Below are positions 51,028 through 60,614 of a DNA stretch of 64,000 nt, piece after piece; position 1 is the first letter of the stretch; each line of letters starts with the position of its first letter. Source of the DNA: Allosphingosinicella deserti (GTDB lineage: Bacteria; Pseudomonadota; Alphaproteobacteria; Sphingomonadales; Sphingomonadaceae); assembly GCF_003012735.1 (NCBI RefSeq), contig NZ_PXYI01000004.1:124001-188000 (forward strand). The letters run 5' to 3'. The position numbers and the translations under genes were made by a program. The notes under the pieces were generated by a model, which had not been told where the DNA came from, searched no databases, and saw only the letters and a list, made by a program, of their open reading frames with translations.

Positions 51028-53103
51028 ATGTTCAGCTCCGATTTCCTCAAGACGATCTTCGGGCGGTTGACGCTCGAATCCTTTCCTCTCCACGAGCCGA
51101 TCATCGTCGCGACCTTCGCCGGCGTGGTCCTGGGCGGAGTCGCGCTGTTCGCGGCGATCACCTATTTCAAGCTGTGGACCTACTTGTGGAAGGAATGGTT
51201 CACCAGCGTCGACCACAAGAAGGTCGGCATCATGTACATGGTGCTCGGCATCGTCATGCTGTTGCGCGGCTTCGCCGACGCGCTGATGATGCGCGGCCAG
51301 CAGGCGATCGCGTTCGGCGAGAACCAGGGCTATCTGAACGCGCACCATTATGATCAGGTGTTCACCGCCCACGGCGTGATCATGATCTTCTTCGTCGCGA
51401 TGCCGCTGATCACCGGGATCATGAACTATCTGATCCCGCTCCAGATCGGCGCCCGCGACGTCGCCTTTCCGTTCCTGAACAATTTCAGCTTCTGGATGAC
51501 CGCCGGCGGCGCCATCGTGATCATGATGTCGCTGTTCGTCGGCGAGTTTGCGCGCACTGGATGGCTCGCTTACCCACCGCTGTCCGGGCTCGATTTCAGC
51601 CCCGATACCGGCGTCGATTATTACATTTGGGCGCTGCAGGTCGCCGGCGTCGGCACGACCCTGTCGGGCATCAACCTCATCGCCACGATCGTGAAGATGC
51701 GCGCGCCCGGCATGACGATGATGAAGATGCCGGTCTTCTGCTGGACGTCCCTGTGCAGCAACATCCTGATCGTCGCCAGCTTCCCGGTCCTGACCGCGAC
51801 GCTCGTGCTGCTGTCGCTCGACCGCTACATGGGCTTCAACTTCTTCACCAACGTCAACGGGGGCAACCCGATGATGTACATCAACCTGATCTGGATCTGG
51901 GGTCACCCGGAGGTGTACATCCTCATCCTGCCCGCCTTCGGCATCTTCTCCGAAGTCGTGTCGACCTTCTGCGGCAAGCGCCTGTTCGGCTATACGTCGA
52001 TGGTCTACGCGACGGTGGTCATCACCATCCTCTCCTACCTTGTCTGGCTCCATCACTTCTTCACGATGGGCTCGGGCGCCTCGGTCAACAGCTTCTTCGG
52101 CATCACGACGATGGTGATCTCGATCCCGACCGGGGCCAAGATCTTCAACTGGCTGTTCACCATGTATCGCGGCCGCATCCGCTTCGAGCTGCCGATGATG
52201 TGGACGGTGGCGTTCATGCTCACCTTCGTGATCGGCGGCATGACCGGCGTGCTGCTCGCCGTGCCCCCGGCCGATTTCGTGCTCCACAACTCGCTGTTCC
52301 TGATCGCGCACTTCCACAACGTGATCATCGGCGGCGTGCTGTTCGGCCTCTTCGCCGGGATCAATTACTGGTGGCCCAAGGCGTTCGGTTTCCGGCTCCA
52401 CGAAGGCTGGGGCAAGGCCAGCTTCTGGTTCTGGGTGGTTGGTTTCTGGGTTGCCTTCACGCCGCTCTACGTGCTCGGCCTGATGGGCGTGACCCGGCGC
52501 CTACGCCACTTCGACGATCCCTCGCTCCAGATCTGGTTCGTGATCGCCGCGATCGGTGCGCTCCTGATCTTCCTCGGCATCCTGTGCATGCTCGCGCAAT
52601 TCGCCTGGTCGATCTGGAAGCGGGAGGAATTGCGCGACGTCACCGGCGATCCCTGGGACGGCCGTACCCTTGAATGGTCGACCTCGTCGCCGCCGCCGCA
52701 CTACAATTTCGCGTTCACGCCGATCACGGCCGATCTCGACACCTGGTACGACATGAAGCGGCGCGGCCATGAGCGTCCGGTGGGCGGCTATCGCCCGATC
52801 CACATGCCCAAGGATACGGGAACGGGCGTGATCCTCGCTGGCCTCAGCGTCGTCTTCGCGGTCGCCATGGTCTGGTACATGTGGTGGCTTGCGATGCTGA
52901 GCCTGGTGGCGATCATCGGCGTCGCGATCTGGCACACGTTCAACTACGACCGTGATTACTACATCCCGGCCGAGGAGGTGGCCCGCATCGAGGACGAGCG
53001 TACGCGCCTTCTCCAGAACGCCACTCTTCGTAATCCCGACAGTCCGCGCGATCAGGACCGGCCGAGCTTCGGCGCCGGACCGGCCGCGCCGGCGGAGGCC
53101 TGA
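51028..53103 (+). CDS. cyoB: cytochrome bo3 ubiquinol oxidase subunit I
   Basis: 691 residues, the heme-copper catalytic subunit that reduces oxygen and pumps protons. [21 protein letters not shown] carries the low-spin heme His; [15 protein letters not shown] the CuB His-Tyr pair; LHHFFTMG the next CuB His ligands; [13 protein letters not shown] the heme His pair. Fifteen helices expected, matching length. It starts nine bases after cyoA ends (ATG 51028). No missing ligand seen. Confidence 0.96.
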   Translation: MFSSDFLKTIFGRLTLESFPLHEPIIVATFAGVVLGGVALFAAITYFKLWTYLWKEWFTSVDHKKVGIMYMVLGIVMLLRGFADALMMRGQQAIAFGENQGYLNAHHYDQVFTAHGVIMIFFVAMPLITGIMNYLIPLQIGARDVAFPFLNNFSFWMTAGGAIVIMMSLFVGEFARTGWLAYPPLSGLDFSPDTGVDYYIWALQVAGVGTTLSGINLIATIVKMRAPGMTMMKMPVFCWTSLCSNILIVASFPVLTATLVLLSLDRYMGFNFFTNVNGGNPMMYINLIWIWGHPEVYILILPAFGIFSEVVSTFCGKRLFGYTSMVYATVVITILSYLVWLHHFFTMGSGASVNSFFGITTMVISIPTGAKIFNWLFTMYRGRIRFELPMMWTVAFMLTFVIGGMTGVLLAVPPADFVLHNSLFLIAHFHNVIIGGVLFGLFAGINYWWPKAFGFRLHEGWGKASFWFWVVGFWVAFTPLYVLGLMGVTRRLRHFDDPSLQIWFVIAAIGALLIFLGILCMLAQFAWSIWKREELRDVTGDPWDGRTLEWSTSSPPPHYNFAFTPITADLDTWYDMKRRGHERPVGGYRPIHMPKDTGTGVILAGLSVVFAVAMVWYMWWLAMLSLVAIIGVAIWHTFNYDRDYYIPAEEVARIEDERTRLLQNATLRNPDSPRDQDRPSFGAGPAAPAEA

Positions 53104-53106
53104 TCC

Positions 53107-53733
53107 ATGACTGCCACCACTCCGGCCCATCAGCCGGCAAATCCCGCCTCCTTCTACATGATCGAGGAGGATCACCATCCGGAAGGAAGCACCGCCTTCG
53201 GCTTCTGGATGTACCTGATGAGCGACTGCCTGATCTTCGCGGTGCTGTTCGCGACGTTCGGCGTGCTCAGCACCGCTTATGCTGCCGGGCCGACGCCCAA
53301 GGAGCTGTTCGATCTGCCGCTGGTCGCGCTCAACACCGCGATGCTGCTCTTCTCGTCGATCACCTACGGCTTTGCGATGCTGGCGATGGAGAAGGACCGG
53401 ATTCGCCAGACCCAGATCTGGCTGGCGATCACCGGCCTGTTCGGTGCCGCCTTCATCGGCATCGAGCTCTACGAATTCTCGCACCTGATCCACGAAGGCG
53501 CCACTCCGCAGACCAGCGCCTTCCTGTCGGCCTTCTTCACGCTCGTCGGCACCCACGGGCTCCACGTCACCTTCGGCCTGATCTGGCTGGTGGTGCTGAT
53601 GGTCCAGGTCGGCAAGCACGGCCTGATCGAGGCCAATCGCCGCCGGCTGATGTGCCTCAGCATGTTCTGGCACTTCCTCGACGTCGTCTGGATCGGCGTC
53701 TTTACCTTCGTCTACTTGCTCGGAGTTCTGTGA
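53107..53733 (+). CDS. cyoC: cytochrome bo3 ubiquinol oxidase subunit III
   Basis: 208 residues with five transmembrane helices. [23 protein letters not shown] is the usual first helix; [22 protein letters not shown] and [20 protein letters not shown] match subunit III. It follows cyoB by three bases and its stop overlaps the cyoD start (TGATG), showing tight coupling. Confidence 0.95.
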   Translation: MTATTPAHQPANPASFYMIEEDHHPEGSTAFGFWMYLMSDCLIFAVLFATFGVLSTAYAAGPTPKELFDLPLVALNTAMLLFSSITYGFAMLAMEKDRIRQTQIWLAITGLFGAAFIGIELYEFSHLIHEGATPQTSAFLSAFFTLVGTHGLHVTFGLIWLVVLMVQVGKHGLIEANRRRLMCLSMFWHFLDVVWIGVFTFVYLLGVL

Positions 53734-54128
53734 TGAGCGCCCCCCATTCCGAAGCGGCCCACACGCATGCGCACGGCGCCCACGGCACCCATGGCAGCGG
53801 GGAATCCCACGGCACGATGGGATCCTATCTGATCGGCTTCGGCCTGTCGGTGGTGCTCACCGCCATTCCGTTCGCGCTGGTGATGATGGGCAGCCTCGAT
53901 CGGCAGACCACGGCTTTGCTGGTGCTCGGTGCCGCCCTCGTGCAGATCGTCGTCCACATGGTCTACTTCCTGCACATGAACACGCGTTCCGAGGGCGGCT
54001 GGACGATGATGGCTTTGGTCTTCACCGTCGTCGTCGTTCTGATCACGCTCGGCGGATCATTGTGGGTCATGCATCATTTGAACGCCAACATGATGCCGAC
54101 CCCCGAACAGATGAGCGCAATGCCGTGA
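53733..54128 (+). CDS. cyoD: cytochrome bo3 ubiquinol oxidase subunit IV
   Basis: 131 residues. A His-rich N-terminus (AAHTHAHGAHGTHG) is followed by three helices: SYLIGFGLSVVLTAIPFALVM, ALLVLGAALVQIVVHMVYFLHM and MMALVFTVVVVLITLGGSLWVMHHL. The QIVVHMVYFLHM motif is diagnostic of CyoD. Overlaps at both ends with its neighbours. Confidence 0.94.
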   Translation: MSAPHSEAAHTHAHGAHGTHGSGESHGTMGSYLIGFGLSVVLTAIPFALVMMGSLDRQTTALLVLGAALVQIVVHMVYFLHMNTRSEGGWTMMALVFTVVVVLITLGGSLWVMHHLNANMMPTPEQMSAMP

Positions 54129-54859
54129 ACGCAGCGGGCGAACGTCGGTCGCGGCTGACGTTCGCCCTTCTGCTCGCCCTCGGCCTGGTGCTGATGGTAG
54201 GGTTCCTTGCTCTTGGCACCTGGCAGGTCGAACGGCGCGCCTGGAAGCTCGATCTCATCGCCCGGGTCGATGACCGCATCCACGCTCCGCCGGTGCCCGC
54301 GCCGGGACCAGCAGCCTGGCGCGGAATCGCCGCGCGCACCACCGAATATCTCAGGGTCCGAGCACAAGGTCGGTTCCGGCATGACCGCGAGACCCTGGTG
54401 CAGGCGGTGACGGAGCTCGGCCCCGGCTTCTGGGTGCTCACCCCGCTGGATACCGACCAGGGCTTCAGCCTGCTCGTAAACCGCGGCTTCGTGCCGCAGG
54501 ATCGGCGCTCGGCCAGCGGCCGCCGCCAAGGCAATGTCGACGGGCCGGTCATCGTCACGGGCTTGCTTCGACTTACCGAACCCGGCGGCGGCTTCCTGAG
54601 GAGCAACGATCCGGCGAATGACCGCTGGTATTCGCGCGACGTCGCGGCGATCGGGGCCGCTCGCGGCCTCGGGGCGATCGCGCCCTATTTCGTCGATGCG
54701 GACGCCGCGCCCAATCCGAGCGGCTGGCCCCGTGGCGGGCTGACCCAGGTCCGCTTCCGCAACAGCCATCTCTCTTACGCCCTGACTTGGTACGGCCTCG
54801 CAATGCTGGTCGCTGTCGGGCTGGTGCTGCTGATCCGGCACCGGCGGAGCCGCTCATGA
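54125..54859 (+). CDS. SURF1-family oxidase assembly protein
   Basis: 244 residues with N- and C-terminal transmembrane helices (LTFALLLALGLVLMVGFLALG and ALTWYGLAMLVAVGLVLLI). The family motifs GTWQVERRAWK, near residues 30-40, and RNSHLSYALTWYGLA at the end match SURF1, which helps insert heme in the oxidase. The GTG at 54125 overlaps the cyoD stop. Its stop overlaps the next gene's start. Confidence 0.92.
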   Translation: MNAAGERRSRLTFALLLALGLVLMVGFLALGTWQVERRAWKLDLIARVDDRIHAPPVPAPGPAAWRGIAARTTEYLRVRAQGRFRHDRETLVQAVTELGPGFWVLTPLDTDQGFSLLVNRGFVPQDRRSASGRRQGNVDGPVIVTGLLRLTEPGGGFLRSNDPANDRWYSRDVAAIGAARGLGAIAPYFVDADAAPNPSGWPRGGLTQVRFRNSHLSYALTWYGLAMLVAVGLVLLIRHRRSRS

Positions 54860-56181
54860 CAAGCAAAAGCATCCTTCCGTTCGGCCGACCCGGCGACACC
54901 GCCGCCGCCGAGAATATGCGGCAGCTGGTGCAGCTGCGCTGGCTCGCGGCAGCGGGTCAATTGCTCACCATCCTGATCGTTCAGTACCGGCTCGGCGTGT
55001 CGCTGCCGCTCGAAGCGATGCTGTCGGTGGTCGCGGCGCTCGGCGCGGTGAACCTGCTCAGTCTCTATCTGGTGCGGCGCCAGACGGTGACCAACTGGGG
55101 CCTTTTCCTGTCGCTTGCCTTCGACGTCGGTGCGCTGACCGTGCAATTCTATCTGAGCGGCGGTGCGGAAAACCCGTTCGTCAGCCTCTACCTGCTTCAG
55201 GTCGTGCTCGGCGCCATTCTGCTGGATTTCTGGTCGGCGTCCGCGCTCGTCGCGCTCACCGCCATCTGCTTCGCGTTCCTGACCTCGGTGCACCAGCCGC
55301 TGCACCTCCCGCCCGATCTCGTCGATGCGCGGAGGCCGCTGTTCCTGTTCGCGGACTGGCTCTGCTTCGCGCTCGTCGCCGTTCTGCTGGTGATGTTCAT
55401 CGCCCGGATCGGCGGCATCCTGCGCTACCGCGACGCCAGCATCGCCGAATTGCGCCGCCGTGCCGCCGAGGAAGACGGCATCGTTCGCATGGGCCTGCTC
55501 GCCTCCGGTGCGGCCCATGAGCTCGGAACCCCGCTTGCCTCCCTTTCGGTGATCCTGTCCGACTGGCGTCGCGATCCCCGGCTGATGAATCATCCGGGCC
55601 TGATCGAGGAGATCGGCGACATGCAGGGCGAGGTCGATCGCTGCAAGGCGATCGTCACCGGCGTGCTGCAGCAGGCCGGCGAGCCGCGCGGGATCGCCCC
55701 GGAACCGGTCGGTGCCAGCGCCTTCCTTACCGGCATCGCCGAGGATTGGCGCGCGCTCTACGACAAGGAGCCGCTGTTCGTGGACATCAAGCTCGACGAG
55801 GAGGAATCGATCATCGCCGATCCTGCGCTCCGTCAGGCGATCTGGAACGTGCTCGAAAACGCCCGGGAGGCATCGCCCGGCCAGGTGGTGCTGGTCGCCG
55901 ATCGGCGGGGCGATGCCCTGCGGGTGACGGTGTCGGACCGCGGCGACGGCTTCGCGCCGGAGCTGCTGGCAAGCCTCGGCCAGCCCGTCCAGTCGAGCAA
56001 GGGGGCAGGGCACGGGGTCGGGCTGTTCCTGACCGGGAACGTCGTGCGCAAGCTCGGCGGACAGCTCAAGATCGAGAATCGGGAACGCGGCGCGGCGGTG
56101 ACGATGACCTTCCCGCTTGCTACCATCGGCGCGAACGAGGTTGCGAGGAAATGGAAAAGCAAAAAGCGCTCGCCATCGTAG
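54856..56181 (+). CDS. regB: RegB/PrrB-type redox sensor histidine kinase
   Basis: 441 residues. Six transmembrane helices in the first 185 residues, with the quinone-binding signature GGAENPF at 102-108 typical of RegB/PrrB/ActS. The H-box ASGAAHELGTPLASLSV holds His221; N box WNVLENAREASP; G1 VSDRGDGF; G2 GAGHGVGLFL. It should sense the redox state of the quinone pool. It is coupled to surf1 (start overlaps its stop) and overlaps regA by 31 bases. Position inside the cyo operon is consistent with controlling it. Confidence 0.88.
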   Translation: MTSKSILPFGRPGDTAAAENMRQLVQLRWLAAAGQLLTILIVQYRLGVSLPLEAMLSVVAALGAVNLLSLYLVRRQTVTNWGLFLSLAFDVGALTVQFYLSGGAENPFVSLYLLQVVLGAILLDFWSASALVALTAICFAFLTSVHQPLHLPPDLVDARRPLFLFADWLCFALVAVLLVMFIARIGGILRYRDASIAELRRRAAEEDGIVRMGLLASGAAHELGTPLASLSVILSDWRRDPRLMNHPGLIEEIGDMQGEVDRCKAIVTGVLQQAGEPRGIAPEPVGASAFLTGIAEDWRALYDKEPLFVDIKLDEEESIIADPALRQAIWNVLENAREASPGQVVLVADRRGDALRVTVSDRGDGFAPELLASLGQPVQSSKGAGHGVGLFLTGNVVRKLGGQLKIENRERGAAVTMTFPLATIGANEVARKWKSKKRSPS

Positions 56182-56684
56182 AGGATGACGCGACCTTCGC
56201 CCGCACACTCGCGCGCTCGTTCGAGCGGCGTGGCTACGATGTCCGCGTCGCCGGCGATCCGGCGGCGCTGGATCATCTGCTCACCGATTTCTCGCCTCAT
56301 TATGCCGTCGTCGATCTGAAGCTTGGCACCGAATCGGGCCTCGGCTGCGTCCGGACCTTGAGCGCCTTCGATCCCGAGATGCTGATCGTCGTGCTAACCG
56401 GTTTCGCCAGCATCGCGACTGCGGTGGAGGCGATCAAGCTGGGTGCGTGCCATTATCTCGCCAAGCCCTCGAACACGGACGATATCGAAGCCGCCTTCCA
56501 CAAGGCCGAAGGCGATCCCGAAGTCGCGATCGCCAACCGCCCGACCTCGATCAAGACCTTGGAATGGGAACGGATCAACGAGACGCTCGCCGAAACCGGC
56601 TTCAACATTTCCGAAACCGCGCGGCGGCTCGGCATGCACCGGCGGACTCTCGCCCGGAAGTTGCTGAAGCGGCAGGTGAGCTGA
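56151..56684 (+). CDS. regA: RegA/PrrA/ActR-type response regulator
   Basis: 177 residues. Receiver: LAIVEDDATFARTLARSFER, phospho-acceptor Asp55 in AVVDLKLGTESG, VVLTGFASIATAVEA, and Lys in YLAKPS. C-terminal Fis-type HTH: INETLAETGFNISETARRLGMHRRTLARKLLKR, the exact design of RegA/PrrA. It partners with the overlapping sensor kinase. Predicted to regulate terminal oxidases and other redox genes. Overlapping start implies equal expression with the kinase. Confidence 0.9.
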   Translation: MEKQKALAIVEDDATFARTLARSFERRGYDVRVAGDPAALDHLLTDFSPHYAVVDLKLGTESGLGCVRTLSAFDPEMLIVVLTGFASIATAVEAIKLGACHYLAKPSNTDDIEAAFHKAEGDPEVAIANRPTSIKTLEWERINETLAETGFNISETARRLGMHRRTLARKLLKRQVS

Positions 56685-56697
56685 CGGGATCCGGCAC

Positions 56698-57777
56698 GTG
56701 AACGACGACGATCGGCTCGCCAGGCGGCGCTGCACGCGCTTTCTCTCGCAGCATCCGCCAGCGACGCCGGCCGCGACTCTGGCGGACATGGCGGGGCATC
56801 AGGCCGCAGCGCTCGATGCCGATATCTATGGCAGCGGCGGTGCCGTCGCGCTTCTGGAGACGCTCGTCAGGGAGTTGCTCGGCAAGCCCGCAGGCCTGTT
56901 CTTCGCCAAGGGTGTGACGGCACAGCTGTGCGTGTTGCGGGCGCTGGCGGAGAGAAGGGGCACGGCGAACGTCGCCCTCCATCCGATGAGTCATCTCGAT
57001 CTCGACGAAGCCAACGCCATCGAGCGGGTCGGCGGGATGCGCGCGATCCGGCTCGGCCGGACCACGCCGTTCGGGCTCGCGGCGCTGAAGGCCGTGCGGG
57101 AGCCGCTTGCGGCGGTAACGATCGAGCTTCCGCTGCGCCGGGCGGGCTATCTGCTGCCGCCGCTCGATGAACTGGAAGCGATCTCCGCCTGGTGCCGGGC
57201 CCAGGGCATTCCGCTGCACTTCGATGGTGCGCGCCTGTGGGAAGCTGCGGCCGGCTACGGCATCACGCCGGCCGCGCTCGCCGCCATGGCCGACAGTGTC
57301 TACGTCTCCTTCTACAAGGGGCTCGGCGGCCTCGGCGGTGCGATGGTCGTCGGATCGGAGGCGCTGGTCGACTCCCTCGCGGTCTGGAAGACCCGCTACG
57401 GCGGCAATCTCTACACTGTCTTCCCCTACGCCATCTCGGCCTTGGCGGGGATCGAACGGCATCTTTCCCGCATGTCCGCTTACGTCCATCGGGCGCGAAC
57501 GCTTGCGATGAAGCTCGCGGCCGAGCCGCGGCTGATCGTCAATCCGGCACGGCCGCACGTCAATGCATTCCAGCTGCTGATCCAGGGCAATCCGGCGGAG
57601 CTCGCCGCGCGCAATCGCGCATTCGCCGAGCGCGAACGGATCTGGCTGTTCAACGCCTTCCACGAACCACCGATCGCCGGATGGTCGACGGCCGAGGTCG
57701 TGATCGGCGAGGCGGCCCAGGAACATACCGACGATGACGCATTCGGCTGGATTAGGTCCTTTCTGGCGCAATCCTGA
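56698..57777 (+). CDS. PLP-dependent threonine aldolase-like lyase
   Basis: 359 residues of the beta-eliminating lyase fold. Cofactor Lys207 lies in YVSFYKGLGGLGGAMVVG, after HFDGARLWEAAAGYGI, the Asp-Gly-Ala-Arg motif that binds the pyridine nitrogen. AKGVTAQLCVLRAL replaces the usual glycine-rich phosphate loop. Full-length enzyme, probably cleaving threonine, allo-threonine or a related beta-hydroxy amino acid. The GTG starts 13 bases after regA ends; co-transcription likely but functionally unconnected. Confidence 0.85.
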   Translation: MNDDDRLARRRCTRFLSQHPPATPAATLADMAGHQAAALDADIYGSGGAVALLETLVRELLGKPAGLFFAKGVTAQLCVLRALAERRGTANVALHPMSHLDLDEANAIERVGGMRAIRLGRTTPFGLAALKAVREPLAAVTIELPLRRAGYLLPPLDELEAISAWCRAQGIPLHFDGARLWEAAAGYGITPAALAAMADSVYVSFYKGLGGLGGAMVVGSEALVDSLAVWKTRYGGNLYTVFPYAISALAGIERHLSRMSAYVHRARTLAMKLAAEPRLIVNPARPHVNAFQLLIQGNPAELAARNRAFAERERIWLFNAFHEPPIAGWSTAEVVIGEAAQEHTDDDAFGWIRSFLAQS

Positions 57778-57821
57778 AGCTCCGGTCCGCAGCGTCCAGC
57801 CTAGTTGTGCGTTACGCGGCC

Positions 57822-58115
57822 ATGAACGACACCGATGCCGCCATCGTCCGATCCGAGCTGGTCGCGCTCCAGGCCGTCCTCATCGCATTGATGCGGCGGA
57901 TGGTGAGACATGCACCTGAAATGTCGCCGGTGCTGTGCGGCGCGTTCGAGGATGCCGAGGCGATCGTCACCGGTGTCGCGATGCGGATGGACATGGAGGA
58001 TCCCGGTGGGTCCGCATTCGGCGCGCTGCGCGTCATCGAGGAGATGCGCGCCGGCGTGATCAAGGACGAGGCGATCTGCGGCGAGCGTAGCGGCGCGCTA
58101 GGCGGCCAGTCGTAG
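57822..58115 (+). CDS. small hypothetical protein
   Basis: 97 residues, helical and acidic: TDAAIVRSELVALQAVLIALM, then SPVLCGAFEDAEAIVTGVAM and LRVIEEMRAGV. No motif. An earlier in-frame GTG at 57807 is possible. Its 3' end overlaps the convergent GGDEF gene by 18 bases. Function unknown. Confidence 0.55.
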   Translation: MNDTDAAIVRSELVALQAVLIALMRRMVRHAPEMSPVLCGAFEDAEAIVTGVAMRMDMEDPGGSAFGALRVIEEMRAGVIKDEAICGERSGALGGQS

Positions 58116-59840
58116 CCTGTCCCGTCCCTCGGCCTTGGCGCGATAAAGCGCGGCATCGGCGGCGCGGAACGCAGTGCTTGCGTCGCTGGCGCTGCGCAGA
58201 TCGACAAGGCCGGCACTGACGGTGATCCGCACGTCGCCGGACGAGGTCGGGACCGGCGTTTCCGAGACGGTCTGACGCAGGTGATCGCACAGGGTTTCGG
58301 CTTCGGCTTGGGTGAGGTCGGCAAGAATGATCCCGAATTCCTCGCCGCCGAGGCGTGCCACGAGGTCACGGCCGCCGGTGATGCTTTGCGCCATTTCCGC
58401 AAAGGCGACGATCACGGCGTCGCCGGCATCATGGCCGAACCCGTCATTGACCGCTTTGAAGTGATCAATGTCGAACACCGCCAGGCATCCGGCGCTGCAG
58501 CCGCCCCGCTCCAGCATCATGTGCAATCGGGCTTCGAAGCCGCGGCGATTGGCCAGGCCGGTGAGCGGATCGGTGCTCGCCGCCTGCGTCAGGCGCATTT
58601 CGGTTGCCTTGCGCTCGGTGATGTCGCGGATCGAGCTGACGATCCCGTCGGGCTCGCCTGCGTCGTTGAGCACGGCGCGGCTGCGTGTCTCGAACCAGCG
58701 CATCTCGCCCTCGGCGGTGAGGCCGCGATGATCGGTCGTGATGGTCCGGCCGGGCGCGCGCAACGCGGCCTGGTGCGCGGCCCAGGCGATCCCCCAATCC
58801 TCCTCGCAGACCAGCTTCTGCGCGGGTCCTCCTACCAGACCTTCCGGTGCGTAGCCGGCCACGGAGGCGATCGCCGGGGAGACGTAGCGAATGGTCCCGT
58901 TGGCATCAAGGTTGAGGATGATGTCGGTCGAATTCTCGGTGACCAGCCGGAAACGGGCCTCGCTGTCGCGCAGCGTTTCGTAGAGCCGCTTGCGTTGTTT
59001 GAGGTCCGCGGCGACCGGCAGGATCGTCAGCACTGCGGCGGCCATGTAGAGCTGGAAAAAGTGGACCCGGGTCGCCGCCTCGGTCTGGATGTAGCTGGTT
59101 GGGCCCATGCCGCGGAGCGTGAACCATCCGCCGACGAGCGCGACGATGATGATCGAGACGGCGGCCCCGAGCCGGCCGAGGCGGAAGGTCGCAAGCGTCA
59201 GCGCCAGCATGGGCAGGAAGCCGAGCGGCAGCCGATTCTGTGCGAAGGCGATGACACAGGTCAGACTCACGAGCGCGAACAGCAGGCCGCCTTCCACCCG
59301 CTGGCCGGCGGTGGAGTTGCGCGACCAGTCGCGGAACTCGCCCCTGAGCAGCAGCATGAACAGGGGGGTGAAGGTGAGCATCCCGAGGCCGTGGCCGAGC
59401 ACCCAGTTGAGCAGATTGCCGGTGAACGGCGTGCCGGTGACCACGGTGACGCACAATGCGCCGGCGAGTCCCGCGCAGGCCGGCGCCAGCAGGCATGCAC
59501 CCGAAAAGCAGGCGATGCCGTGGCCGGATTCGAAATAGGTGCCGCGCGGATGCCAGCGTTGCAGCAACAGGGCAGCCAGCAGCGGTTCGCAGACGTTGAT
59601 CAGCGCCATCGGCACGGCTCCGACCGGGCCGATCCCCACGGTGAACGTCGCTACGGTGCTGCCGATGGCGAAGGCGGCGAGCGCCGCGGGCCAGGCGCGC
59701 CGCGGACGGGTGAGCAGGTAGGCGAGGGCATAGCCGCCCGCGACCCACATCAGCGCGACGCCGCCCCCGATCCGTGTGGAACTGACCGTGGCCGCTGCAA
59801 GCGCCAGAAAAAGAAGAAGCTGTAAGCCAAGGTGGCGCAA
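58098..59840 (-). CDS. MASE1-PAS-GGDEF diguanylate cyclase
   Basis: 580 residues. MASE1-type sensor of about eight hydrophobic helices (to about 275), a linker, PAS near 295-410 (RFRLVTENSTDIILNLDANG, then SIRDITERKATEMRL) and a C-terminal GGDEF domain (DPLTGLANRRGFEARL, DIDHFKAVNDGFGHDAGD). The active site is GGEEF (LGGEEFGI), the functional variant. The I-site RxxD before it is not evident. Makes cyclic di-GMP in response to an unknown cue. TTG start with GGGGGAAA upstream. Confidence 0.88.
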   Translation of the reverse strand: MRHLGLQLLLFLALAAATVSSTRIGGGVALMWVAGGYALAYLLTRPRRAWPAALAAFAIGSTVATFTVGIGPVGAVPMALINVCEPLLAALLLQRWHPRGTYFESGHGIACFSGACLLAPACAGLAGALCVTVVTGTPFTGNLLNWVLGHGLGMLTFTPLFMLLLRGEFRDWSRNSTAGQRVEGGLLFALVSLTCVIAFAQNRLPLGFLPMLALTLATFRLGRLGAAVSIIIVALVGGWFTLRGMGPTSYIQTEAATRVHFFQLYMAAAVLTILPVAADLKQRKRLYETLRDSEARFRLVTENSTDIILNLDANGTIRYVSPAIASVAGYAPEGLVGGPAQKLVCEEDWGIAWAAHQAALRAPGRTITTDHRGLTAEGEMRWFETRSRAVLNDAGEPDGIVSSIRDITERKATEMRLTQAASTDPLTGLANRRGFEARLHMMLERGGCSAGCLAVFDIDHFKAVNDGFGHDAGDAVIVAFAEMAQSITGGRDLVARLGGEEFGIILADLTQAEAETLCDHLRQTVSETPVPTSSGDVRITVSAGLVDLRSASDASTAFRAADAALYRAKAEGRDRLRLAA

Positions 59841-60017
59841 CGAATTTTCCCCCGCGGAGACCGTCTAGCGTGACCAGGGTTAACAAGCGGGAAATGGAGC
59901 GCGATGAAGTAGGGCAGGGGCTTGGCCGCGCAGACGCCGGTGACTTCATCTGTCCAGAAAGTCTATTGCGCCCGTCCGCAATACTGGCTTAGCCTCGCCG
60001 ATGAAGGGGCTTCAAAC

Positions 60018-60599
60018 ATGGTCAGTCTGACAAAGGGTCAAAGCGTTCGTCTCGAGAAGACCGGCGGCGGAACGCTGTCGCGGGTGACGATGGGGCTCGG
60101 CTGGGACGTTCGAAAGGCCGGCGGACTGCGCGGGCTGTTCGGCGGCGGCGGCGGCGACGTGGACCTCGATGCGTCCTGCCTGCTGTTCGATTCGGCACGG
60201 ACGATGGTCGATTCGATCTGGTTCCGGCAGCTCCGCAGCAAGGATGGCAGCATCATCCACACCGGCGATAACAGGACCGGTGCGGGTGATGGCGACGACG
60301 AGCAGATCACCGTCGACCTGACGGCTCTTCCTCCGCAGGTCACTGCCCTCGTTTTCACCGTCAACTCCTTCACGGGCGACACGTTCGAGCGGGTCGAGAA
60401 TGCCTATTGCCGGCTCGTCGACTCTGCGGCGGGGCAGGAGATGGCACGCTATCAGCTGAGCGGAAGCGGATCTCATACCGGCCAGGTGATGGCGAAATTG
60501 TCGCGCGCGAACGGCGGGTGGGAGATGAAGGCGCTTGGTGAGAAGACCGCGGGCCGCACCTTCCATGACATGATGCCCGCCATTCTGGCCCAGCTCTGA
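60018..60599 (+). CDS. terD: TerD-family stress protein
   Basis: 193 residues. SLTKGQSVRLEK opens the fold; LGWDVRKAGGLRGLFG carries an inserted Gly-rich loop; VDLDASCLLFDS and HTGDNRTGAGDGDDEQITVDL supply the Asp-rich calcium loops, and FTVNSFTGDTFERVENAYCRL the second half. TerD proteins bind calcium and form scaffolds in tellurite and envelope-stress responses. First gene of the Ter cluster; the start at 60018 leaves a 33-residue upstream extension unused. Cytosolic. Confidence 0.9.
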   Translation: MVSLTKGQSVRLEKTGGGTLSRVTMGLGWDVRKAGGLRGLFGGGGGDVDLDASCLLFDSARTMVDSIWFRQLRSKDGSIIHTGDNRTGAGDGDDEQITVDLTALPPQVTALVFTVNSFTGDTFERVENAYCRLVDSAAGQEMARYQLSGSGSHTGQVMAKLSRANGGWEMKALGEKTAGRTFHDMMPAILAQL

Positions 60600-60614
60600 G
60601 CCGGGGCGAGGAAC

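Noticed and set aside
50953-52401. Minus-strand frame opposite cyoB
   Set aside because: His/Asp-rich shadow; cyoB has all heme and copper ligands on the plus strand.
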